From positions 456,753,576-456,817,575 of the forward strand of contig CM077116.1 of the NCBI GenBank assembly GCA_039619475.1: a stretch of DNA of 64,000 nt, in the 5' to 3' direction. Positions within the stretch are counted from its first letter, which is position 1, and every line of letters starts with the position of its first letter. The notes under the pieces are model-generated. The model made no database searches and was not told where the DNA came from. It saw nothing but the letters and a program-made list of their open reading frames with translations. This stretch comes from Icerya purchasi (lineage: Eukaryota > Arthropoda > Insecta > Hemiptera > Monophlebidae). Of the stretch, positions 54,990 through 64,000 are shown piece by piece. The position numbers and the translations under genes are program-made.

Positions 54990-55560
54990 TATACTTAGGC
55001 TAATTTTGGAATTTTCATACTGAGGCTCTGAATTTTTGGAAAAGAAAATTGCGGCAGTGATCGTGGCAGTATACGAAGCGTGCGCGGGAACATGAGTGCG
55101 TGCGGCTGCACGTCGATCGGTTGAGATAATTTTTTGAAACCCTGCTAGAATACTTACGCCTGGAATTTTGAAAAAACGCGGCAGCGCGAACGAACGACGC
55201 ATGCACTGGTTCGGGCTGTGCACTTTCACAGTTGTCAGTACGATCGAAGAATACGGAAAAATAAAAATAATTTTGAATTTTTTTTATACATAGGCTTCGA
55301 ATTTTTGAAGAAAAAAAAATCGCTGTGGTTATCGCGGCGGCGACCAAGGTGAGCGCGGGATCGGATTATAGGTGTGAGGAGCGAACGGAGCTCAGGTTAA
55401 TTTCCGGCTTTAAATATTATACTTAAAGTAATTTTGAAATTTTTATACTTACGCTTCGAAATTTGAAAAATCGCTGTGAGCAGTGGTTAGGAGGGGCTAG
55501 CGGAGACTTAGATTAATTTCGGATTTGAAATATAATTTTTCCCTTAATTGTTAAATGGTT
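54990..55560. repeat. Degenerate tandem array, about 135-157 bp unit, four copies
   Basis: The block TATACTTA(C/G)GCTTCGAATTT followed by TTGAAAAAA and a CGC-rich part recurs at about 55015, 55149, 55286 and 55443. Each unit alternates an AT-rich half with a GC-rich half (GCGGCAG, GCGCGGGA). No coding evidence; the minus-strand frames 54936-55229 and 55015-55347 simply cross the units. Confidence 0.6.
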
Positions 55561-55860
55561 CGAATTATCGGAAATGCGGGGGAAAGAACAGGGGGATTTG
55601 GGAGGATTTTTGGGAAAATTCGGGGAAACCGAGGTGAATTTTCAGCGTCCGAATAAGAAATTGGGTTAGTATTTGCTTCTTGTATAAAATAATTCGGTTA
55701 GTTTCTGCATTCCGCACACGGTTCTGTGGTTGTGACGTCACATTTCCCAGCTGCCGAATTTCCAGACTACTGCTATATAAAATTCAAGTATTACTTTTTA
55801 TGCTTAAAAACAGAGAAGAGTTTACATTTTTATTTAAGGAGGGTAAAACTAGAAGCTGTG

Positions 55861-57856
55861 TTCTTTCCGTCCTATCTCCCTAGCCTCATGTCTGCGCAAA
55901 CTCTTTGAAGGCTTAATAAACAACCGTCTCGTTTGGTGGCTTGAGCAGAATAATCTAGTTCCTTCGAATACGTTCGGTTTTCGCCCCGGGCTTGGACCGG
56001 TAGATTGCACCAGTTACTTCCTTGCAGATATCTATAAATCTTTCCTAGCAAAGAAATTTACTGTCGCTTCTTTTGTCGATGTCTGCTCTGCATTTGATAA
56101 TGTGCATCTTACCTCTCTAGGCTCCAAACTCCTCTCTCTTAATTTCCTTTCGGTTTTTATTACTCTTATATTCAACCTCTTTCAACATACAACTCTTTAT
56201 CTATCTTCTCTTTCTCTTTTCACCTTTAGATGCGTCTACCGGGGGCTTCCCCCGGGTTCCTGCCTTAGCCCTACTCTTTTTAATCTTTTTAATATTTACT
56301 CCTTCGATATTGCTTCTCTTCCAATTCCCTCTTTCTCTCTCCTTTTTTCTGATAACATTTTAGTTTACTCCAGCTCAGATGATGTGTCCTCCGCCACCAA
56401 CGAGTTAAATCATTCATTGTCCCTTCTTAACAATGCTCTCTCTACTCTTTATGTTCCATGAGCATATTAATTACATCTATAATTTCTCAGTCAAAAGACT
56501 TGATCTTCTCAAATCTTTATCTTCTCTCAGATGAGATGGCGACCCGTATATTCTTTTAATTTTGTACAAGTCAATTATTCGGTCCAAACTTGACTACTGC
56601 TCCTTCATTTATGGCAATGCCTCGAAATCTCTCCTTTCCAAACTTGACTCAATTCAAAATTCCTGCATGCGTCTGTGCATTGGCGTTTTAAAATTTGCGA
56701 TTTTATTCGAATTTTCCACTCAACCTCTATTCACTCGCCGTTAACTTCTCGGTTATCACTTTTTAATAAAACGCCTTCCCACTTCTTCATCCAATCTCAT
56801 TCCTTCCTATCTTCATATTAAAAACCACTGTCGCTTTACGCCTCATAGAATTCTTCCTTATTTTTCTTTCAATTTTAAAAGCATTTATCCTCCCTACCAA
56901 TTCGAGCTAATTCATCCTCTCACAATGTGGTCAACTTCGAATTTCATCAGCTGCTGGACTCTTCTTTTCCTTCTCATGTCTTAATCTTCTCGGATGGCTC
57001 CAAGAGTGATGGGGCGTGCGTGGTGCGTATACGTTTCCTACGTTCTTGCACTCTGAGTCTTTCAGACTTCCTTCTTTCTGCTCTATCTTCTCGGCCGGAT
57101 CAATCTCAATTCTGCGTGCCATTCATTTTATATCCTCTACAAGTGAGGTTCACAAATTCCTGATCGTTTCCGATTTCAAAGGCGTTCTTCAAGCCATCTC
57201 CTCTCCTCCTTCTCATACTTCTGACGGTATCATCCTCTCTATTCGATCTCTTGTCTCCTCTTTGTTCTCGGCCCATTCCATTCTCATAGACTTCCTATGG
57301 GTTCCTAGTCATTTCAGTACTGAGGGCAATGTCTCAGCTGACTTTTTAGCTTGCTCAGCCGCCCGCAATGGTCTCTACTTTGGAAATTTTTTCTCTATCA
57401 TGCTCTAATTATTCTAGACATTGGGTAGGACATATCTTTATTCTCAAATCGCTTTTCACAGTCCCGTCTTATTCAACCGGTTCCTCGTTTCCTGCCTTGC
57501 TTTCATTCTATTCTTATCTGTCGTCGTTCCAGTTGTTTCCTTAATTAGATTCAGAATCAATCATTCTCTACTCCCTTCTTCTCGCTTTTGATTCGCTTTG
57601 TCTCTTTCTCCTTTCTGCTCTCTTCACGCTTCTGAGCCTTCTCGTATTTGTGACACCCTTTTTGACTTTTAGCTTTGGGCTTTCTACTACCTTTAAAGCT
57701 GTCTATATCCTTTCCTTCCCATTGCCTTCAGTTATTCCGTTGCCGCTGTCCTTTTTTTTCCATTTCTGACCGCCTGGCTATTTAGTTTTATCTCGTAATT
57801 TTTCATGTTGTTGGATCAAGGCCGATGGCGCGCTCAGAATAGAGAAAAAAAATAAT
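55861..57856 (+). mobile_element. Family A LINE, 5'-truncated copy with 11-bp target duplication
   Basis: A 1996-bp insertion flanked by TAGAAGCTGTG at 55850-55860 and 57857-57867. It begins within RT (SFRPISLASCLRKLFEGLIN), passes FVDVCSAFDNV, the RT thumb (SIIRSKLDYCSFIYGNAS, about 56567-56620), RNase H (IFSDGSKSDG at about 56986; FLWVPSHFSTEGNVSADFL at about 57292) and the tail, and ends with 3' UTR and poly(A) near 57846-57852. The RT active site is altered to SDN (LLFSDNILVYSSS) and GLPQGS to GLPPGS, so the enzyme is dead. Confidence 0.85.
56102..56461 (+). pseudogene. Family A reverse transcriptase palm, catalytically altered
   Basis: Open frame across the RT palm. CVYRGLPPGSCLSPTLFNLF and FSLLFSDNILVYSSSDD mark motifs B and C; the F-A-D-D signature has become F-S-D-N, removing one of the paired aspartates needed for polymerisation. 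Ends at TGA after LYVP. Confidence 0.65.
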
Positions 57857-57867
57857 TAGAAGCTGTG

Positions 57868-58592
57868 GTAGGGAAATAGCGGTAGTACCTGGTTTTAATA
57901 AATATCACTCTAAAATAAAATATTAGAAGAGACGTACATGTTTGATTGATTTTATTACAGAAAGTCTCAATAAAGCTTGACATGCTCATCATCTACAAAC
58001 TGGTATTTAATGTTGTATTTCCGGTTAAATTTAAGCAAACTTTGTTTTTTTATTTTTATTTTAGCCCGTACCAAATTGCAACGTCTTTCTGGCCAATAAT
58101 TCCCCACAATCAACAACACCCAAATAATATAAAATGAAAACCTAAAAAAATGTATAATAACCAGTAAATGGATAAAGAATGGAATAAAATAAAATTAGCC
58201 ACCTACATAAACAAAATAAATTCTAATGAATAAAGAAAAAAAAAAAAATTAAATAGCAAAAAAATCAAATAACAATCCAGTTTCCTTCAATAAACTTAAA
58301 AAGAAAAAAGAAAATCTTATCACCAGTACAAAGAAGATAATAAATACAAGTGGAGGGTAAATACCGTAAGACACGAGGTCTTTAGAAAACACAAGTCTCT
58401 TGTTGTCAAATTGGACGCAATTAAATAATTTTGTCGACAATAGGTATTACAACCCGTGCAGTGCTCTGTGTTTGAAAAGTTTAAACCCAGTCGGCAATGG
58501 CCGGAGCGGAGCCTACACACATCGGTCACAAACCTACGGGTCATACTAACTGGGACACAAATACGATAAAACCAAGGTGTGGACGGCAGAGG
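57868..58592. other. Unassigned AT-rich sequence
   Basis: No supported feature. Chance frames at 57946-58137 and 58249-58544 show no domain. Confidence 0.3.
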
Positions 58593-58666
58593 TGTTTTTT
58601 TTTTTTTTTTATAGGTTCATCTACAAGGACATTGACCCAAAAACAAAGGAAAAAAGACGAAGAAAC

Positions 58667-59194
58667 TTAGATCTTTATACGATCAGAGATAGCCGACAAA
58701 AAGGAATCAAGAGCCTGAACAACAGAAGGAGAAGGAAGGGAGAGAATGAACGAAGCACTGTATGGAGTGGGAATACCAATTTGTAAAAGGGAGGAGTAAA
58801 AAACAGCTTGATCGGTTAAAAGAGATACACACTCGAACATTATGTGATCGGGATCAAATACAAATTGGATATTGCAGGAGTGCAATGGACAAAAAGGAGA
58901 CGGCACAAGAGAGAAACGGAAAAGCGAGGAAGGAAGCAAACTGTGCTCAAAGCGCAGGCGGCAAATCGCAGAGATGTTGGAGCGACGCATGGAAGGAAAG
59001 TCAAGAAACCAGGGGAAACGAGGAAGGGAAGGCTGAATAGATAAGAAAAAGGAATTCGGGTTGGAGAAAGAGGAGACGTAAGAGTCAAACCATAGATTGG
59101 AATGAGCAGCAGAAGACAGAAGGGTAATATTGGAAGAAGAGAAAACAGGAAGAAACCTTCCCGGAAGAGGAAGATAACCGAACGAATGAATCAA
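58667..59194 (-). pseudogene. Family A ORF2 C-terminal tail
   Basis: 176-codon open frame: RFPWFLDFPSMRRSNISAIC, RLRFEHSLLPSSLFRFSL, C-x...DPDHIMFECVSLLTDQAV and AISDRIKI at the end. It is the longest uninterrupted version of the tail and serves as reference for recognising the fragments at 3.4, 13.7, 16.0, 21.8, 29.6 and 46.6 kb. Confidence 0.7.
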
Positions 59195-59555
59195 CTAACT
59201 CATTACCCTCAATTTCGGCATGACCCGGTATCCAATAGAAGTCCGTTTGGATTAAGTGTGAAAGGAAAAGATCATGAATCAAGGAGCGAATAAGAAGAAT
59301 AACGTAATCGGCTGAGTGAGGAGGGAGAGGAGATGCGATAGTTTGCAGCACGCTTTGAGCATCCGACAGGATAAGGATATTGCGGGAGACAGGAGAGGAC
59401 CTGATAAAAAGAATTGCATGCAGATTAGCGGAGGATTCCGGATAGAAGATAGAGCAAAAGGAGGGAAGTTTAAAGGACTCGACATAATTTAGAGAAGGAC
59501 AGAAAAAGGCTGCACCAACACCATTGGGTCCCTTGGAGCCATCGGTAAAAATCAA
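59085..59555 (-). CDS. Family A RNase H domain, catalytic residues intact
   Basis: Encodes about 130 residues of RNase H. Visible are FTDGSKGPNGVGAAFF (first Asp), FYPESSANLHAI (Glu), ILILSDAQSVLQTI (second Asp), and FYWIPGHAEIEGNELVDSFV with the His loop and final Asp. All four metal ligands of the RNase HI fold are present. It is a fragment of LINE ORF2 and has no own promoter, so it is not expected to be expressed alone. It leads into the C-terminal tail after a frameshift. Confidence 0.7.
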   Translation of the reverse strand: MIFTDGSKGPNGVGAAFFCPSLNYVESFKLPSFCSIFYPESSANLHAILFIRSSPVSRNILILSDAQSVLQTIASPLPPHSADYVILLIRSLIHDLFLSHLIQTDFYWIPGHAEIEGNELVDSFVRLSSSSGKVSSCFLFFQYYPSVFCCSFQSMV

Positions 59556-59671
59556 AAAATGATTAGGGAAAGAAGAGTTTAGATTCTGTAAAAATTCTGA
59601 TCTAACAACATTATGAAAGACAGGTTTACTCAGCCGACCTCAGCTGGTTTTTCGTAAATCAGACAATCAAA

Positions 59672-61013
59672 ATGACATCCGGTACTGAGTATAGACCGAG
59701 CATGTCGTACGCAACTGCAATGAAAAAAGAAACCTTCCCGTCCGCCAACCAAGCTATAATTTTCCCACACGTCGATGGAGCTCCGCTGCCGTATTACGCT
59801 CGAAAAATGATAAACATTATAATACTGCATTGCGCCAAAATATCGAATAACCGCTTTCGAATGTATATCAGAACCAGAGAAATCGCTGAAAATTTTTTCA
59901 AGTCAGGTGAAGAAGTCGAGATTAATAGAAAACTAGTCAAAGCCAGATGGTACCGTCAAGAAAAAAATGATAAAAAAGTAATCGTATCTAATGTACCCCC
60001 CACGTCTCCCATGCAGAAATAATTAAACTAATCGTCTCCCACGGAGTAGTACCTACTTCAGACATGAAATTCTTGCGACTTACGCAGGAAGAGGGTTTGA
60101 CAAATATCCTTTCAGAAAGAAGATTTGTATATATCTCAGCAGAAACTTCGGAAAAATTGCCGAACTCAGAGTTTGTCAAATATGAAGACGACGAATATCG
60201 AGTATTTTACAATGATGCTCAAATCAAATGTTTCATCTGCCATCAATTCGATCACACAACGCAGTCATGTGAGTTTAACAGATCCGAAGAATATAACGAA
60301 ACTCTGGAAAAATCCCAAAAATTAACGTCCAAAGAATCAGAAAAAAATTCTTATAAATCGAACGACGACGAAAAGGATGTCAACAACACAATTAAAATTG
60401 TCGAATCAACTGAAAATGAGAACACGGAGGTACCTTCTAACACCATCTGCCAAAGTGTGAAGACGTACTTCATGGTAACGAAAATTATACCCACGATGAA
60501 ACGGACGTTGTTCAACAGACCATTAAAAGACCGCTATCAATCAGCACCCAATCTCACAGCGACCAAACAGTTGACGACCTCCCAACGCCCGCTAACGAAA
60601 CAGATACACCACATACAAAAAAACAAAAACAAAAAAAGGCCAAAATCGAAAATCCGGCAACAAGTTCAACCGAAGAAACATTTTCAACAAAACAACTTTT
60701 GGAATCCATCGAAGAAAACTTTGAAAAAAATAAGCAAGATTATCCGATATCACTTCCCAACTTCAAATTACTCATGGATCTCGTAAAAGGGCAGCAAGAT
60801 CCTACCCAATGCGTAGCTCAACTCACCACCGATTTCAACGGTATAATAAAAATCCTAGCCGACAATTATCTGCATCTGGAACACCGATCAATGAAGAATC
60901 GCTTTACAAGACTGAAAAAAAAATTAGAAGAATCGATTTCAGAAAATGCTAAAAGTCCAGACAATCCAGACAATCCAGATAATATACAGAAGGAGCCCGA
61001 CATGAACGACTGA
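59672..61013 (+). pseudogene. Family G ORF1 (gag-like, CCHC), frameshifted
   Basis: ATG at 59672 opens MTSGTEYRPSMSYATAMKKE; an RRM-like gag core follows (FRMYIRTREIAENFFKSGEE, KARWYRQEKNDKK). The first frame ends after SNVPP at a C6 run (59996-60001). The second frame (60064 on) continues TSDMKFLRLTQEEGLTNILS and holds the zinc knuckle CFICHQFDHTTQSC (C-x2-C-x4-H-x4-C, about 60229-60270). A second shift near 60450 leads to the last frame (KQLLESIEENFEKNKQDYPI to PDMND*, 61011-61013). ORF1 would coat the LINE RNA. Confidence 0.7.
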
Positions 61014-61104
61014 ATTCGAATGGTAATACGCAATCTACTTTGCTATTTGTAAAAATTTATCTAAATCGTATCAACAATAATTAATCTAATCCGTTATTCT
61101 TAAT

Positions 61105-62090
61105 ACCTAATCAAATACGTTATTCAATGGAATTGCAACGGCGTGAGAAGCCATAAAAATGAACTCCAACTCTTAATTCAAAAAACCTCTCCCCAAATCA
61201 TCGCTCTACAAGAAACCCATTTACGGTCACAAATTTCGTTTCAAATTCCCAAGTATAAAATTTTTCGTAACGACTACCCTGGAGGCACCATTGCTTGTGG
61301 TGGAGTCGTAATTCTAGTGAATAAAGAAATAAAAGCAGTCCCAATCCCTTTAATCAGTAATTTACAAGCCATAGCCGTTCAAGTATATACTCTTAACCAT
61401 TTCAAAAGCCCTATCACTATCTGCAATATTTATATACGCCCTGATCAAAATCTCCAGAGCGATGAATTAAATGATATTCGAAATCAGCTACCAACTCCCT
61501 ACATTATCACCGGTGACTTCAACGCTCACAGCCCAACTTGGAGCTCAAATAACACAAATAATCGAGGTAATTCCGTAGATAAATATTTAAACCAAACATA
61601 TTCCGTTCTTTTAAACACCGGCGATAACACACATTTTAACGCTTCTAATGGAAGTTTCTCCGCAATTGACCTAACTTTCTGCTCACCTAATATAGCCCAT
61701 TTTCTAAATTGGAGACCTCTCGATGACTTGTACTTTAGTGATCATTTTCCGATCGAAATTTCGTTAAACAATAACCAAACCCCACACAACGAATTGAAAA
61801 AATCTCCGAAATGGATTATTAACAAAGCCGACTGGATTAAATTCCAACAAAATCTTTCCTTTACCTTCGACTACCAGCTTTCTATCGACGATAATGTCAA
61901 AAATTTCACAACCTCTGTCGTACATGGAGCCTCGGTTAGTATACCAAAATCTTCTTCCAAATTTCCTCCCAAGGTAGTCCCTTGGTGGTGCCCAGAAATC
62001 AAAACTGCGATCAAAAACCGAAAACGTGCATTACGCAAATACAAAAAAAATCCTACATTGGAAAATTTAATTTTTTTAAAAAAAAAATAG
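61105..62090 (+). CDS. Family G endonuclease (EEP) with linker
   Basis: Open frame beginning YVIQWNCNGVRSHKNELQLL; no ATG precedes it in frame after the TAA near 61101, so the true start may be lost or lie in another frame. Catalytic landmarks are IIALQETHLRSQ (Glu), YIITGDFNAHSPTW (Asp, Asn) and DLYFSDHFPIEISL (Asp, His). These nick the target DNA to prime reverse transcription. The linker PWWCPEIKTAIKNRKRALRK follows. The frame ends at TAG 62088-62090 directly after a T7-A10 run; adding or removing bases there reconnects to RAQTRLIIRQKKNESWVKFI. Confidence 0.8.
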
Positions 62091-62308
62091 AGCCCAAACT
62101 CGCTTAATCATTCGCCAAAAAAAAAACGAAAGTTGGGTAAAATTTATAAAATCGATTACTCAAAATTCATCTATTAAAGAAACTTGGAGAAAAATAAAAA
62201 TCCTAAAGGGCTCATACATCCAACACACCATAAATTTTTTAACAGTCGGCAACAAAATTTTAACAGATCAAACTGAAATTGCAAATAGTCTAGCCCAACA
62301 TTTTTCCG

Positions 62309-63511
62309 ATGTATCAGCATCCTTTAACTACAGCATGTTTTTTTCAAAACCATAAGATTCAGAAAGAAAAAATTGAAATAAATTTTAATTCGGATAACTC
62401 AGAACCTCACAATGCACTGTTTTCTATTGATGAGCTCGAAATAGCTCTAAATCATAATATCCGAGACTCTTCACCAGGACCAGATGATATTCACCCTAAA
62501 ATGATCAAAAAATTACCTCAATCAGGTTTAGAAGCCCTTCTTCAGATTTTCAATTCCATTTGGGTCTACGACACTTTCCCCACCAAATGGAGACACGCTA
62601 TTGTCATTCCCATTTTAAAACCAAATAAAGACGCCAACCTACCAACTAGTTATCGACCTATTTCTTTAACGTGCGTCCCATGCAAAATAATGGAAAAAAT
62701 GGTCAGTAAACGACTAATTTGGTATTTCGAATCGAATAATTTCTTAAGCAGTCTCCAAAGCGGTTTTCGAAAAAATCGTTCTACGTTAGATCAATTATTA
62801 GACCTCCAACAAGAAATAACATCTGCCTTCAAAAACAAGGAAAATCTATACTCCATATTCTTTGACCTCGAAAAAGTTTATGATAAAGCATGGAGATCCA
62901 AAATTCTATGTAGACTTCATTCACTCGGTATAAAAGGTCATCTAGCATATTTCGTACAGAATTTCCTAAAAGACCGAACTTTCCAAGTGAGACTAAATAA
63001 CGAATCCTCCAAAATTTTTGGAATAGAAAATGGAGTACTCCAAGGTTCCGTTCTCAGCACAATCCTTTTCATAATTCTGATCGACGATATAACCGAAATA
63101 ATCTCCTACCCGATATCGTTACGACTGTTCGCAGATGATATAAACATAGACTTACGTTGCAATAGCCCGCAAATAGAATATCAACTTCTTCAACCAGCGT
63201 TAAATAAACTTCAAATCTGGACCGAAGAAAACGGCCTTTCCTTTTCTAGCAGTAAAACACATGTAGTTAATTTCAGCCACAAAAGAAAATCCCTAACAGA
63301 ACCAACTCTCACTTTCTATAATAAACCTCTTCAGTATAAAACCTCAACAAAGTTTCTAGGCCTAACTTTTGATCAAAAACTTACGTGGATTCCACATATT
63401 AAAGAAACGAAAGCCGAAATCCTCCGATCCTTGAATTTATTAAAAATAATCAGAAACCCTCGAAACCCAACCCATCTCGATCCCTCCTGCTACTATTTTA
63501 TCGTGCCCTAA
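62309..63511 (+). CDS. Family G reverse transcriptase
   Basis: 400-codon open frame covering the RT fingers, palm and start of the thumb. Motifs in order: SSPGPDDIHPKMIKKLP; VIPILKPNKDANLPTSYRPI; LQSGFRKNRSTLDQLLDLQQ; FFDLEKVYDKAW (first catalytic Asp); ENGVLQGSVLST (usual Pro replaced by Leu); ISLRLFADDINIDL (catalytic Asp pair); FLGLTFDQKLTWIPHI (thumb). The listed start is not a biological start: the frame joins the preceding one across a T7 run at 62338-62344. After 63480 a further shift leads to LLLFYRALIRSKIEYGAP. Otherwise well preserved; it copies LINE RNA into DNA at the nicked target. Confidence 0.8.
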   Translation: MYQHPLTTACFFQNHKIQKEKIEINFNSDNSEPHNALFSIDELEIALNHNIRDSSPGPDDIHPKMIKKLPQSGLEALLQIFNSIWVYDTFPTKWRHAIVIPILKPNKDANLPTSYRPISLTCVPCKIMEKMVSKRLIWYFESNNFLSSLQSGFRKNRSTLDQLLDLQQEITSAFKNKENLYSIFFDLEKVYDKAWRSKILCRLHSLGIKGHLAYFVQNFLKDRTFQVRLNNESSKIFGIENGVLQGSVLSTILFIILIDDITEIISYPISLRLFADDINIDLRCNSPQIEYQLLQPALNKLQIWTEENGLSFSSSKTHVVNFSHKRKSLTEPTLTFYNKPLQYKTSTKFLGLTFDQKLTWIPHIKETKAEILRSLNLLKIIRNPRNPTHLDPSCYYFIVP

Positions 63512-64000
63512 TTCGATCAAAAATCGAATACGGAGCACCCATATACTGTTCTGCAAAACAATCAGCTCTCTTCAGCCTAGACATTGTTAATAACACAGCG
63601 ATTCGACTATGCATAGGAGCTCTTCCATCTTCGCCTAATCTTAGCATTTACTGCGAAGCTGCAGAACTCCCTATGTCAAACACATCTCATCCAATATCAA
63701 AAAGAGTTATAGATTTTTTCTCAATTCCATCAATCTCAGTCCACGAACCAATCACTTCATTCACTGAAATAATCAGAAGTAACCATATTTTCCCACTACT
63801 TCAACAATAAATAAATCAACAACATCAGCCATGGCTTATATCCATTCCTCCAATAAATATCTCGCTTACAGCTTACCCAAAATCAGACTACACACCTTTC
63901 ATAATTAAAAATCACTTCATTGATCAATTATCGAGATACAGTGGCCATATACACTGCTTTACAGACGGCTCAAAAAGAAAAACACATCACGTAGGATACG
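63480..64000 (+). pseudogene. Family G RT thumb, connection and RNase H start (partial)
   Basis: In a frame different from the RT palm: LLLFYRALIRSKIEYGAPIY, IRLCIGALPSSPNLSIYCEA, then a connection segment with one stop after FPLLQQ (TAA near 63810), and HCFTDGSKRKTHHVGY, the first RNase H block, cut by the window edge. Confidence 0.65.

Larger units (their letters stand above)
58593..59630 (-). mobile_element. Family A LINE, 3' copy with RNase H and tail
   Basis: On the minus strand a T-run (58593-58610) is the poly(A) tail. The C-terminal tail (58667-59194) and RNase H (59085-59555) precede it in two frames that overlap, so one frameshift separates them. The 5' end lies just upstream of RNase H (NVVRSEFLQNLNSSFPNHFL). 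Among all Family A tails here it is the least decayed. Confidence 0.75.
59636..64000 (+). mobile_element. Family G (I-like) LINE, near-complete, runs off the right edge
   Basis: Short 5' region, ORF1 (59672-61013), then ORF2 with endonuclease (from about 61105), linker, RT (to about 63700) and the first residues of RNase H (FTDGSKRKTHHVGY, 63956-64000). RNase H, endonuclease and RT together indicate an I-like rather than Jockey element. All catalytic residues seen are intact; the frame is broken a few times, and three of the breaks lie on homopolymers. Its linker matches the old copy at 45.6 kb. The 5' boundary is uncertain. Confidence 0.8.

Noticed and set aside
54936..55347. Two overlapping alanine/arginine/serine-rich minus-strand frames
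   Set aside because: Both run across the units of the tandem array and differ from unit to unit; no protein-level conservation.

Overview
The window reads as AT-rich animal nuclear DNA, almost certainly insect and possibly hymenopteran. The insect call rests on a mariner transposon, a Helitron with insect-type ends, Jockey-like and RNase H-bearing non-LTR retrotransposons, and a multi-exon organic cation transporter of the insect SLC22 type. The order-level guess is inference from the style of the repeats, not from a marker gene. Nothing bacterial is present (no operons, ribosome binding sites or CRISPR arrays).

Only one host gene is clearly recognisable. It is a minus-strand major facilitator superfamily (MFS) organic cation transporter. 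Five coding exons, and probably a 5' UTR exon, can be joined from 31.6 kb down to 5.3 kb; all junctions are GT..AG and the phases agree. It starts at 31334 and covers transmembrane segments 1 to 6 plus the large cytoplasmic loop. The last exons (TM7 to TM12) were not found and probably lie left of the window. Its introns (about 0.34, 2.5, 12.8 and 9.3 kb, then one leaving the window) hold most of the mobile elements between 5 and 28 kb. Two weaker host candidates are an orphan plus-strand exon at 35873-36032 and a tiny two-exon ORF at 256-1019.

Most of the rest is a graveyard of nested retroelements. 'Family A' is a LINE with a gag-like zinc-knuckle ORF1, an endonuclease/reverse transcriptase/RNase H ORF2 and a conserved C-terminal tail ending near 'SDRIKI'. 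It is scattered over the window in both orientations as 5'-truncated, internally deleted or tail-only copies (about 3.4, 11.9-14.2, 15.7-17.3, 21.7-22.2, 23.0-27.3, 27.6, 29.5-29.9, 38.7-40.0, 41.4-41.7, 46.2-47.0, 50.6-54.3, 55.9-57.9 and 58.6-59.6 kb). 'Family B' RT copies lie at 18.2-23.0 kb and are themselves broken by insertions. An I-like family ('Family G') is present as an old copy at 42.8-46.1 kb and as a much better preserved copy at 59.6-64.0 kb that runs off the right edge. Jockey-type pieces lie at 28.6-29.5 and 49.5-50.6 kb. An older RT relic lies at 48.3-49.4 kb.

DNA transposons are an intact-looking mariner (7301-8618), a TIR element with repeated subterminal motifs (18327-20407), a Harbinger-like MITE (10078-10751), a hairpin MITE with a hammerhead-ribozyme-like core (2861-3040) and a 1.2 kb non-autonomous Helitron carrying an OTU-like reading frame (34351-35570). 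A SINE family (three copies), two local tandem arrays (32.3-33.1 and 55.0-55.6 kb) and a perfect 42-bp palindrome (46997-47038) complete the picture. No rRNA, complete tRNA gene or known regulatory element was identified.
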